Shown here: in pieces, positions 35,284 to 43,647 of the stretch
Position numbering within the stretch: position 1 is the stretch's first letter
How the letters are laid out: each line of letters starts with the position of its first letter
Assembly (NCBI RefSeq): GCF_000423405.1
Contig: NZ_AUHX01000001.1
Coordinates: 1-64,000, forward strand
Direction of reading: 5' to 3'
From: Mesonia mobilis DSM 19841
GTDB lineage: Bacteria > Bacteroidota > Bacteroidia > Flavobacteriales > Flavobacteriaceae
Length of the DNA: 64,000 nucleotides
Made by a program: the position numbers and the translations under genes
Notes under the pieces: generated by a model
Told to the model about the DNA's origin: nothing
What the model saw: only the letters and a program-made list of their open reading frames with translations
Database searches by the model: none

Positions 35284-38103
35284 ATGCTAAGAAAATTTAT
35301 ACAGAAAACATTCGACATTAGAAGCGGAGAACTAGGCGTTTCTTTGTTAATGCAACTGTACATCTTCTTAATAATTACAACGCTATTAATTGTAAAACCT
35401 ACGGTTAATGCGTTGTTTTTATCTAAATTAACTTCCGAGAGTTTACCTTATGCTTTTCTTTTAGTGGCATTGGTAGCTGTCGGAAGTTCTTTTTTTTATA
35501 ACAAGGCATTAAAACGATTTTCATTACTAAAAATTGTTACGGCGACTTTAATCGTTTCCGGAGTGGTTTTTATATCGTTAAAGTTCTTGCTAAGCCTACA
35601 ATATTTTTCAACTTGGCTGTTATATTTCTACTATGTTTGGGTAGCTATTTATGCAGTTTTGGCAACTTCTCAATTTTGGGTGTTAGCCAATTTGGTGTAT
35701 AACATTCGAGAAGCCAAACGATTATTTGGTTTTATTGGTGCGGGAGCCATTAGTGGTGGTATTTTAGGAGGTTATCTAACTAATCTTTTAGCGCCGGTAA
35801 TTGGTAATGACGATTTAATGATCATTGCTGCACTTATAATGTTTGCCTGTATTCCGTTATTACATATTATTTGGCGAAAGCGAGTGAAAAACCTAGGAGT
35901 TTTTAGGCAACAACAACGTACGTATGCTTCCGATGAGCCTTCATTTAAACTTATTTTAAAATCCAAACATCTCACCTATATCGCAGGAATTATTGGAGTA
36001 GGTGTGATCGTAGCTAAACTGGTCGATTATCAATTTAGTGACATGGCTTCAAAAGCAATCGGGAATTCAGATGATTTAGCCTCTTTTTTTGGATTTTGGT
36101 TTTCTACCTTCAACTTAACTTCATTAGCAATTCAATTATTTTTAACAAGAAGAATTGTTGGGGTTTGGGGCGTAGCTTCCACCTTATTGATACTTCCGTT
36201 AGGGATTGGTTTGGCAGCGATTCTATTTATTGTCTTTCCGGAGCTTTGGGCAGTGATCTTAATAAAAGCGATCGATGGGAGTTTTAAACAATCAATCAAT
36301 AAAGCTGCTTCAGAATTATTAGTACTTCCTGTACCAACAGAAGTGAAAAATAAAACCAAGTCGTTTATCGATGTGGTGGTCGATAGCGTGGCGACAGGAA
36401 TAGCCGGTTGTCTTTTAATTTTTGTGGTGAAAGGATTAGATTTTGAAGCCTATCAGGTTTCAATCTTAATTCTCATTTTACTCAGCGTTTGGTTATTTTT
36501 CATCTTTAAAGTGAGAACTACGTATTTTGAATCTTTCCGAGAAAATTTAATCAGCTTTACCGCAAAGCAGACGAAACGAAAAAAAAGAAAATCGAAAAGC
36601 GTTTCAACCAAATTAACGATTATAAACGTTTTAGAAAATGGAGAGGAAAGTGAGATTTTATATATGCTGAATAAAGTAAATGATGTAAGCGATAAGCGCC
36701 TGAAAAATTTAATCATTCAACTCCTAGATCATCCTTCAAATGAAGTGAAAGCCGCAGCGATATCTAATTTATATCTATTAGATAAAGGAACGGCGATCGA
36801 TAAAGTTCAGGAGTTAATTTATCAACGTGATGATGAGGTGGTCCTTGCAGCCATGCGTTATTTGCTTATACATACCGATATTAATGGATTAGAATTATTC
36901 GACGCTTACTTAAATCATAAAGATCCATATATTTCTTCTGCAGCCTTACTTTGTTTAGCAATCGAATCTAGAGATAATAAACGTTTGGCACAGCGTTATA
37001 AATTAGGTTTAAGAATAGCAAAACAAATTGAACACGTAAACCTTCCTAGTGATACGCATCGAATCGAAGAAACCATCGAGTTGATCCAGACCATCGGATA
37101 TGCAGAAAACTCAAGGTTTTATTCTTACATCACAGCTCATTTCAACAACAAAAATGATGAAGTTATTAAAGCCGCGATCAAGGCAGCAGGAATAAGTTCT
37201 AGTCCGTTGTTCTTAGATAATTTATTAGACTTTCTTCAGCATAAAAAATTTAGGAATGAAGCTATTTCAGCTTTAAAAAACTACGGTCACGCAATCATTA
37301 AAGAATTGATATTTAAATTGAATTACGATCAAATCGATCCAAATTCAAAACAATTTATTCCTGAAATTATCGGCGCTTTTGGTGGTCAAAAAGCAGTTAA
37401 TGCTTTGTTTAAATTGCTGAGGAATAAAGACCTCATTGTGCGTTTAGAATCGGCAAGAGTTTTAAATAAATTAAAATCGAAACATCCTTCTTTAAAATTT
37501 AGCAAGCGTGATGTGGTGCGATTAATTTTGCAAGAGTGTAAATTGTACCATCGTACGTTATCGGCCATGCAAATACAAAAACAGATCTTTTTAAAATATG
37601 AAGAGATGCTTACCAGCGATAAAGATGTGGAAGAATTTTCAGCTAGAAATAGTTTGATCGATCTTTTAGAACGACGATTAGACCACGGTTTAGAGCAGAT
37701 TTTTACCCTTTTAGGACTTCGATATCAACAAAAAGATATCGAGATCGCTTACCAAGGGATTATTAGCGAAAAGCAAGAAGTTAGAGCCAACGCCATTGAG
37801 TTTTTAGATAATTTACTTCAGCCTAATTTAAAACACACGCTGTTACCTTTAGTTGAAAGTTCTACGGTTTTTAATGAAAACCAAGAAGCAGACGATTTAG
37901 TTGCGCCAACCGAAAAAATGTGCTTTGAAATGCTACTAAAAGGGAAAGACCAGAAAATAAAATTGGCTGTTTTGTATTTGATCGCACAATTAGATGGCGA
38001 AAACAAAACCTATATTCCGTTAGTTAAACCACTTACCAGACATCAGAACAAAAAAATAAGCACGTTTGCTATAAACGCGCTTAATAATTTATTAGAAGAC
38101 TAA
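35284..38103 (+). CDS. Nucleotide-transporter-like (NTT/MFS type) membrane protein with C-terminal HEAT repeats
   Basis: 939 residues. About twelve transmembrane helices (15-425) open with LGVSLLMQLYIFLIITTLLIVKP and include RLFGFIGAGAISGGILGG, a pattern I associate with bacterial Npt1/NTT-type ATP/ADP translocase relatives. A basic linker (KRKKRKSKS, about 435) leads to a ~500-residue soluble helical domain of HEAT-type repeats (LLDHPSNEVKAAAISNLYLL, LLRNKDLIVRLESARVL). A HEAT tail on such a transporter suggests a partner-binding scaffold in the cytoplasm. Transported substrate is not known; nucleotide transport is inference. Confidence 0.75.
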   Translation: MLRKFIQKTFDIRSGELGVSLLMQLYIFLIITTLLIVKPTVNALFLSKLTSESLPYAFLLVALVAVGSSFFYNKALKRFSLLKIVTATLIVSGVVFISLKFLLSLQYFSTWLLYFYYVWVAIYAVLATSQFWVLANLVYNIREAKRLFGFIGAGAISGGILGGYLTNLLAPVIGNDDLMIIAALIMFACIPLLHIIWRKRVKNLGVFRQQQRTYASDEPSFKLILKSKHLTYIAGIIGVGVIVAKLVDYQFSDMASKAIGNSDDLASFFGFWFSTFNLTSLAIQLFLTRRIVGVWGVASTLLILPLGIGLAAILFIVFPELWAVILIKAIDGSFKQSINKAASELLVLPVPTEVKNKTKSFIDVVVDSVATGIAGCLLIFVVKGLDFEAYQVSILILILLSVWLFFIFKVRTTYFESFRENLISFTAKQTKRKKRKSKSVSTKLTIINVLENGEESEILYMLNKVNDVSDKRLKNLIIQLLDHPSNEVKAAAISNLYLLDKGTAIDKVQELIYQRDDEVVLAAMRYLLIHTDINGLELFDAYLNHKDPYISSAALLCLAIESRDNKRLAQRYKLGLRIAKQIEHVNLPSDTHRIEETIELIQTIGYAENSRFYSYITAHFNNKNDEVIKAAIKAAGISSSPLFLDNLLDFLQHKKFRNEAISALKNYGHAIIKELIFKLNYDQIDPNSKQFIPEIIGAFGGQKAVNALFKLLRNKDLIVRLESARVLNKLKSKHPSLKFSKRDVVRLILQECKLYHRTLSAMQIQKQIFLKYEEMLTSDKDVEEFSARNSLIDLLERRLDHGLEQIFTLLGLRYQQKDIEIAYQGIISEKQEVRANAIEFLDNLLQPNLKHTLLPLVESSTVFNENQEADDLVAPTEKMCFEMLLKGKDQKIKLAVLYLIAQLDGENKTYIPLVKPLTRHQNKKISTFAINALNNLLED

Positions 38104-38111
38104 ACTTCTGC

Positions 38112-39389
38112 TTAAGAAGATGTTTCTTTTTTCTTCGGGTTAATCACTTGGTCGATTTTAGAAGCCAATACCATATGATCCCAAGCAGAATTCTTTCTAA
38201 GAACGTTGGTCATTAAACAAACCATATATTTCTTTCCGTTAGGGTGTTCGATAATCGCAACAGAATTCATATAATTATACACGTTACCGGCATATTCACC
38301 ACAAGACTTTCCGTTAGAGCGGTCACAAGAATATAAAGAACCCGATTTAAAATAAACCGCTGCATCTCTAATTTCTTGCGCGTAAGCATAACGAATACGT
38401 CTGTCGGTCATATACATTAAACGTTTAATTTCTAAGCTTGAAGAACTATCAACGACTTTACCTTGTTCTAACTGAACTAAATATTTCATTAATCCAACCG
38501 GAGTACCAATACTTCCGCCAATATCGCCCACGTATTTATTAGCTCCAGAGGTAAAAAAGCTTCCTAAACGCCATTCATCTTTGGTAATTCCTAATTTACG
38601 TAAAGGATCGTTTACGATACTATTAGCTAAAAGCGTTAATTCTTTTCGAGGCGTGTTTTTAAAATATTCATCGGCATCTTCTTCGGTAATATATTCATAT
38701 TCATCACCAAAAGCAGCCATTAATAAAGCTTCTCGCCAAACTACACTTGCCGCACCGTTATTACTTACCGACATCATATGGTCTGCCCATTCGTAAAGCG
38801 TAAATACATCGTCTGCTTTTACTTTTCTTTTTACTTGACGATCATTTTCGATATCGTAATCGGGAATGGTGTGATGGTCGTATAACGCCCAATCGCCGGC
38901 TCTCACTTTTTTGTTTTTTAGTAAAGCTTTGCGGGCTTCCCAAGACTGCGGACAAATATTATGCAGCTGCATAAATAAAGCGGTGATTACAGTAAGTTTC
39001 CCAACGCTTCCTGGTTGGTAACCTAAACTCTCTTTGTGTGCGGCATATTTTAGGTTATTCGGGTCGCTCATATCTAATACCGTCACCGAATAATTTCCTG
39101 AAGGAACCACTTGTTTTATTTTTGCTGAAAACTCTTCATCTTCTTTTAAAATAGTCGTGATAGAATCTTCTACGGAAGTCAATTGTAAATTAATACAGTT
39201 TAACGGAAGCTGAGCGCCGATCGGTAAATCTAATTTTTGCGTAGAATCTTGCTGAATACGTTGTAACCTTAATAATCGAGTGATTCCTGTAGATTCGTAA
39301 CCATCGATAGGGTAGAAGCTCATTAAAACAAACGATGAAACAATAAGCGTAATCCCAAGAATAGTATATTTTTTGCTGAAAATTTTCAT
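38112..39389 (-). CDS. Membrane-anchored serine hydrolase, beta-lactamase/PBP fold
   Basis: 425 residues with an N-terminal transmembrane anchor (about 8-27) and an extracytoplasmic domain. The motifs are SVGK (S128, K131), SNN (S209-N211) and KSG (K348-G350), the SxxK/SxN/KTG set of penicillin-recognising enzymes. Four Cys lie in ... SLYSCDRSNGKSCG and two other places and may form disulfides. It is 7 bases downstream of the dikinase-like gene in the same direction, so the two form an operon. Function may be peptidase-like; a beta-lactamase role is not supported. Confidence 0.82.
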   Translation of the reverse strand: MKIFSKKYTILGITLIVSSFVLMSFYPIDGYESTGITRLLRLQRIQQDSTQKLDLPIGAQLPLNCINLQLTSVEDSITTILKEDEEFSAKIKQVVPSGNYSVTVLDMSDPNNLKYAAHKESLGYQPGSVGKLTVITALFMQLHNICPQSWEARKALLKNKKVRAGDWALYDHHTIPDYDIENDRQVKRKVKADDVFTLYEWADHMMSVSNNGAASVVWREALLMAAFGDEYEYITEEDADEYFKNTPRKELTLLANSIVNDPLRKLGITKDEWRLGSFFTSGANKYVGDIGGSIGTPVGLMKYLVQLEQGKVVDSSSSLEIKRLMYMTDRRIRYAYAQEIRDAAVYFKSGSLYSCDRSNGKSCGEYAGNVYNYMNSVAIIEHPNGKKYMVCLMTNVLRKNSAWDHMVLASKIDQVINPKKKETSS

Positions 39390-39396
39390 AGATAAA

Positions 39397-42303
39397 TTAT
39401 ATCGTGCTTTGTAAATTAATTGATTTTTTGGTGTCTACTTCCGGAGAAATAGATTGTAAGTAGGTTGAACTTTTCGCGTTTTTATTTTCAACAAAAGGTC
39501 TAATCTGGAACAACCATAATTTATTGTTTAGAAAACCAAGTTCTACATCATAAGGTCCGGTGTTAGAGGCTTCTGTTTTTTCAGGAATAGTTTTCCTTAT
39601 GTTTTTTGCTAAAGCTTTAATTTTTTCTTTATTAGTTTTATTTAAAATTGAAGTATTAAAGGCAGTCGATTTTTTATCTAAACCTCCGTTTGCCGGTAAA
39701 CGATTGTAAAAAGTTTCCCTCGCAGGCGAAAGTAATAAGTCTTCACCATCGAGATCGAGCAACCAGGCTTCGGCAGATTGCCCATCTACCGCGCCACCTG
39801 CGCCACGACTAAATGCGACAGTTAAATCGTCTGGATTGTTATTGTTAATTCCTTTAGTGATCATTACGCCACTATATTCAACATCTACCGACGGAATAAT
39901 TAAAATAGAAGGAAAAACATTTTCAGGATTGTTTAAATACTGCTGGCGCCATTTAAAACTACGCTCGGTGTAAGGAGAAGCCCAAACATCTTTAATTCCG
40001 TTTAAAATTTTCTCGCGTTCGCGAACGTTAAAAACCGTAAGGTTAAGTCCGGCGCCGGTGAAGCTTCCTAAATCTTCCATATTGGTATCACTTCTTAAGA
40101 AAACCGGAGTTCCGCCGATGTTGGTGCCAAAATTATTTTGAAAACCACGTTCCAAATTGCTTACAAACTCAGGTTTTAGTTCCATATTCTTGATCGCTTC
40201 ACGAAGTAAACTTAGACGATCTAATTGGCAATTTTGCACTTCACTTTCCGGGATGTTGCTTTCACGCATTTCTTCTGCTTGTGCAAAAGTTTCTTTTAAA
40301 TATTCCCAATACGTTGCTTGTTGTTTAGGCATTGGTAAATTCATATGTGCTCTAAAAATTCCGAAGGGAACCACCACGCCGTTTACTACATTCTCTGGGA
40401 ACATACTTTTTAATTGTCCGAGGTTTGCGGCTTTTGGTCCGCAGATCTTACCAGAGCTTTTGGCATCAACTTCGGTTAGGTTAAGTACCGTTTTTTGGTC
40501 GAGGTTTATTTTTTCTACCGGAACGCTAATTTTATCTTGATCCCGTTCTTTGTCTTTGCTGAATAATTCTTTTTCTTCGGAAGACATATCATCTTCTTCT
40601 TTCATAATGATGGTTCCTTGATCGGAAACAGCGTAGAAAATTTTCTGCCCATCGTAAGCTTTTAGATCTTCTAAGTTTTGCGGACTCAATACTGCATTCG
40701 GGATCCCTAAATTTCTCGCCAATAATTGTACGTGAGAAACCAAGTTACCTTCAGAAACCGTAGCAATACCGGCAACAGGTTTTAAATCTGATGGTGGTTT
40801 TTGAAATACATAAATATTTTCTGGCGAAACTTCTAGATCTTCACTGTTGTTTTCAACCACAATTAATTTTCCGAAGGCATAACCGGGATTTAAACCACGA
40901 AAAGAACTTTGGCTATCTAAATCTAATACTTGATTAGAAAGTTTCGATTGCTCTCGAATAAATTTTCCTAATTCGCTTACCGTTTCTCCTAAACGCAAAG
41001 CTAACGAAGAGCGAACGCGATCGTCGATAAAACCGGTTGCTTTAGGCTCAAAACCTTGATATTTTTCAACCACATCACCATAAATGGCTTTTACCATTGA
41101 AGTACTCCATTCTACTTGGCTGCGAGCGAGCGATAATTTTTTATTGAGTTCTTCAATCGTAATTTCATTTAAATTTTGAGGCTGAAGTAAATGATCGATC
41201 TGGTTCCATTCCCACCATTCTACATTTCCGGCGCTGGCAGATGCTAAACTAAGCGCATAAATTTTATCGAGTTGCTCAAGTAATGTTTTAGGTTGCCATT
41301 CTGGTGCGGTTTTAAAGATAATTTCTTCAAGTTTTAATGAAACATCTAAAGCGGTTAATTGGTCTGAAGTGCTTTGCACCTCGGGAAGCTCGGTTCTAAT
41401 TTCACACATTAAACTTGCAGCTTCTTCAATTAAAGCTTGCTGAGTAATCGAGTCTTTGTCTTGTTTTCCTAAATGCGCTAACTGATCTCTTAAAAAACTG
41501 CCTTGCGGAAAATTCTTTGCTTTTTCAGCAAAATAACTTAAATCGGTAGGCGCATAAAAATTTTTCATGGCTTTTGTAAGCGAATCCAGATCTTTTTGTT
41601 GTTTTTCTGAAAGATCACTTTTGTGTTCTTCCATAAAATTTTCAACTAATTGAATATCGCTTTTATCGGGTTGCCCGTGTATTTTGGTACGCGCATCCAT
41701 AAATTTTGAATTCTCTTCAGCAATCACTTTAGAAAGACTTCTTATTTGCTGCGCGTCTTGATTGTCGCCACTATGCGGAATATCTTTTAAACTTTGTCGA
41801 ATTAAATAATAGTCTTCTTCAATTCTCGTATTGCTTAAGAGCAACCAGTTGTAAAAATCGATACCCCATTCTTGTTCGTCTTCAGATTGTACAGAACCAC
41901 GATAATATTGGGCTTTTTCCATAATCCAACCATTATCTACACTTTCCAGGTAGTTGTTGAGTTGGTATTGCTTCAATCTAGAATGTTGGTTGGGGTAATC
42001 CCAAAAATCACCTTTATCGGTATAGGCTAAGATATCACCAAAAAACAGGTGATTTTTTTCTTGTAGTCTAATGGTTAGCGGTTTATAGCTCGCGTGCTGA
42101 ATACCGCCAATTTTATCGGGACAAGGATCTTTAGAATCTCTTTTGGTACCATCGTCGCAAAACCATTCGATTTTTAGGTAAGGTCCACGATGAAGGCTTC
42201 GGTATTCTTTTATAATTTCTTTAATCTCTTGGTTAGAAACTTCTTGAGCGAAGATCGATGTGTAACTAAGAAATGTGAAAAAGAGTAAAAGTTTAATTTT
42301 CAT
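39397..42303 (-). CDS. Exported dikinase-like protein: phospho-His domain followed by PPDK-type ATP-grasp domain
   Basis: 968 residues with a clear signal peptide (cleavage near IFAQ). An N-terminal region of about 470 residues is not recognised. Next comes a PEP-utilising-enzyme mobile (phospho-His) domain (about 490-590) with candidate catalytic His524 in LVSHVQLLARNLGIP. The C-terminal ATP-grasp (about 620-940) has GPKAANLGQL, VFLRSDTNMEDL, VWASPYTERSFKWRQQ and LWLFQIRP. This order (His domain, then ATP-grasp, with no PEP/pyruvate barrel) is that of glucan water dikinases, not of PEP synthase or PPDK. An ATP-dependent enzyme carrying an export signal is unexpected. Confidence 0.82.
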   Translation of the reverse strand: MKIKLLLFFTFLSYTSIFAQEVSNQEIKEIIKEYRSLHRGPYLKIEWFCDDGTKRDSKDPCPDKIGGIQHASYKPLTIRLQEKNHLFFGDILAYTDKGDFWDYPNQHSRLKQYQLNNYLESVDNGWIMEKAQYYRGSVQSEDEQEWGIDFYNWLLLSNTRIEEDYYLIRQSLKDIPHSGDNQDAQQIRSLSKVIAEENSKFMDARTKIHGQPDKSDIQLVENFMEEHKSDLSEKQQKDLDSLTKAMKNFYAPTDLSYFAEKAKNFPQGSFLRDQLAHLGKQDKDSITQQALIEEAASLMCEIRTELPEVQSTSDQLTALDVSLKLEEIIFKTAPEWQPKTLLEQLDKIYALSLASASAGNVEWWEWNQIDHLLQPQNLNEITIEELNKKLSLARSQVEWSTSMVKAIYGDVVEKYQGFEPKATGFIDDRVRSSLALRLGETVSELGKFIREQSKLSNQVLDLDSQSSFRGLNPGYAFGKLIVVENNSEDLEVSPENIYVFQKPPSDLKPVAGIATVSEGNLVSHVQLLARNLGIPNAVLSPQNLEDLKAYDGQKIFYAVSDQGTIIMKEEDDMSSEEKELFSKDKERDQDKISVPVEKINLDQKTVLNLTEVDAKSSGKICGPKAANLGQLKSMFPENVVNGVVVPFGIFRAHMNLPMPKQQATYWEYLKETFAQAEEMRESNIPESEVQNCQLDRLSLLREAIKNMELKPEFVSNLERGFQNNFGTNIGGTPVFLRSDTNMEDLGSFTGAGLNLTVFNVREREKILNGIKDVWASPYTERSFKWRQQYLNNPENVFPSILIIPSVDVEYSGVMITKGINNNNPDDLTVAFSRGAGGAVDGQSAEAWLLDLDGEDLLLSPARETFYNRLPANGGLDKKSTAFNTSILNKTNKEKIKALAKNIRKTIPEKTEASNTGPYDVELGFLNNKLWLFQIRPFVENKNAKSSTYLQSISPEVDTKKSINLQSTI

Positions 42304-42305
42304 AA

Positions 42306-42354
42306 GTTAGATTTGGTTATAGAAATATTGAAAATCCTAAAACACAAATCTAAC
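42306..42354 (-). promoter_or_regulatory. Inverted repeat and -7 box upstream of the dikinase-like gene
   Basis: A perfect 10-base inverted repeat, GTTAGATTTG (42306-42315) and CAAATCTAAC (42345-42354), is separated by 29 bases just before the start codon at 42303. The distal arm contains TAGATTTG on the minus strand, an exact TAnnTTTG -7 box at 42345-42352. It could be an operator overlapping the promoter or a hairpin in the leader; no -33 box is evident. Confidence 0.42.
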
Positions 42355-42405
42355 GATAGACCTTGTTAAAACACTCTTAAATAAATGTTTGAGTACTTAT
42401 AAAGT

Positions 42406-43023
42406 TTAGATTTCTAGGCGTTTAATTTCTTTGTAATTCGCTCTTAATTTACGAAGCAGTAAACCGTAGATCAAGGTGTAAATTCCCCAAAGGACCAATA
42501 AGAAAACAATTGTAGTGACTAAACCTATAGCGATTGCTTTTGCCCAGTCGATATTACTTCTTATCCCAGAAAATTCTTCCGCATAAAGTAAAGAGAAAAT
42601 AAAAACCACAAAACTTACAATTCCTGAAGATGCTAATACATAAATAATGTAATACTTTACCACCTTTCTGGTTTTTAAAATATTCTTCATTAAAGTTGAA
42701 GCGCTATCGGTTACATTAATCGCTTTATAGCGTTTGTAAAAAAGTATAATGAAGAAAATCGATATGGCATAGCCTAAACCATACATTACGATGGTAGTGT
42801 TTTTTAGGTGAATGTTCTCTACTTGTTGCCAAAATTCATGATCGGCTAATAAAATGTTTAAAACGACACCTAGGGCTAACTCTGCAACACTAATAAAGAA
42901 AATCCATTTTACGATCGAGGATGACCTCTTGAGTAAAAGTGGATAAATCTCTTTAGCCTTTATGTTAGGAAGATTGGCATCTTGTTTCTTCCAGTCTTGT
43001 TTTAATAAATCTAATTCATCCAT
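42406..43023 (-). CDS. Membrane protein partnered with the ECF sigma factor
   Basis: 205 residues. A short cytoplasmic start (MDELDLLKQDWKKQDANLP) is followed by four transmembrane helices and a basic C-terminus. The DLLKxxWKKQ opening is common to proteins encoded next to sigma factors in flavobacteria, and it could act as an anti-sigma-like membrane partner; that role is inferred from position only. The gene starts 5 bases after the sigma-factor stop. Confidence 0.72.
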   Translation of the reverse strand: MDELDLLKQDWKKQDANLPNIKAKEIYPLLLKRSSSIVKWIFFISVAELALGVVLNILLADHEFWQQVENIHLKNTTIVMYGLGYAISIFFIILFYKRYKAINVTDSASTLMKNILKTRKVVKYYIIYVLASSGIVSFVVFIFSLLYAEEFSGIRSNIDWAKAIAIGLVTTIVFLLVLWGIYTLIYGLLLRKLRANYKEIKRLEI

Positions 43024-43028
43024 CGGGT

Positions 43029-43523
43029 TTACGGATTTAAAATGCTTTTTAGCTTCTTTTTAATTCGGTTCATCTTCACTCTTGCATTTACTTCACTTAT
43101 ACCTAGCGTGTCAGAAATTTCGCTGTAATTTTTATCTTCCAGGTATAGAAACACTAAAGCTTTATCTATATCATTCAATTCTTTAATGGCGGCATACATC
43201 ACAGAAAGTTGTTTTTCTGTCGTGTCGTCGTATTCTTCAGCCTTAATTTTAAAAGCAACATTTTCAAATTCTTGTGTTTTTACTTTTCGTTTAGACTTTC
43301 GATATAAGGTGATCGCCGTATTTAGCGCTACACGATACATCCAGGTACTAAACTTGGCGTCGCCTCTAAATTTGGGGTAAGCTTTCCATAATTGAATGGT
43401 TATTTCTTGAAATAAGTCGTTATGCGCATCTTGATCGTTGGTATAAAGCCGACAAATTTTATGAACAATATTCTGGTTTTGCTCCAGCAATTGCACAAAA
43501 TTATGTTCAGTTTTTTCGGTCAA
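43029..43523 (-). CDS. ECF-family RNA polymerase sigma factor
   Basis: 164 residues. Region 2 has DAHNDLFQEITIQLWKAYPKFRG and the -10-binding FSTWMYRVALNTAITLYRK; region 4 has ELNDIDKALVFLYLEDKNYSEISDTLGIS with the HTH and EVNARVKMNRIKKKL. It lacks regions 1 and 3, as expected for the extracytoplasmic-function type. It forms a two-gene unit with the following membrane protein. Target promoters are not identified. Confidence 0.94.
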   Translation of the reverse strand: MTEKTEHNFVQLLEQNQNIVHKICRLYTNDQDAHNDLFQEITIQLWKAYPKFRGDAKFSTWMYRVALNTAITLYRKSKRKVKTQEFENVAFKIKAEEYDDTTEKQLSVMYAAIKELNDIDKALVFLYLEDKNYSEISDTLGISEVNARVKMNRIKKKLKSILNP

Positions 43524-43622
43524 GATGATTGGATTTTTACTATAAGTAAATTTAATCGCTAAAATGTTACAATTTTTTTAGAAATTATAACAACGCTAAC
43601 ATAAATATTGCTTTACGGGTTT

Positions 43623-43630
43623 TAATTTTG
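43623..43630 (+). promoter_or_regulatory. -7 promoter box of ndh
   Basis: TAATTTTG matches TAnnTTTG 18 bases upstream of the ndh start codon. No TTTG is found at 19-21 bases, so only half of the promoter is supported. Confidence 0.35.
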
Positions 43631-43647
43631 AAGAAACTTAAGACCTT

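Noticed and set aside
34343-39389. True beta-lactamase resistance genes
   Set aside because: The catalytic triad motifs exist, but the class A omega-loop Glu is not evident and both proteins carry long unrelated parts, so antibiotic hydrolysis is not supported.
42406-43023. Carotene-oxygenase-like label for the sigma-factor partner
   Set aside because: Homologues are sometimes labelled as beta-carotene 15,15'-monooxygenase; the protein here is a four-helix membrane protein without metal-binding His residues of that enzyme.
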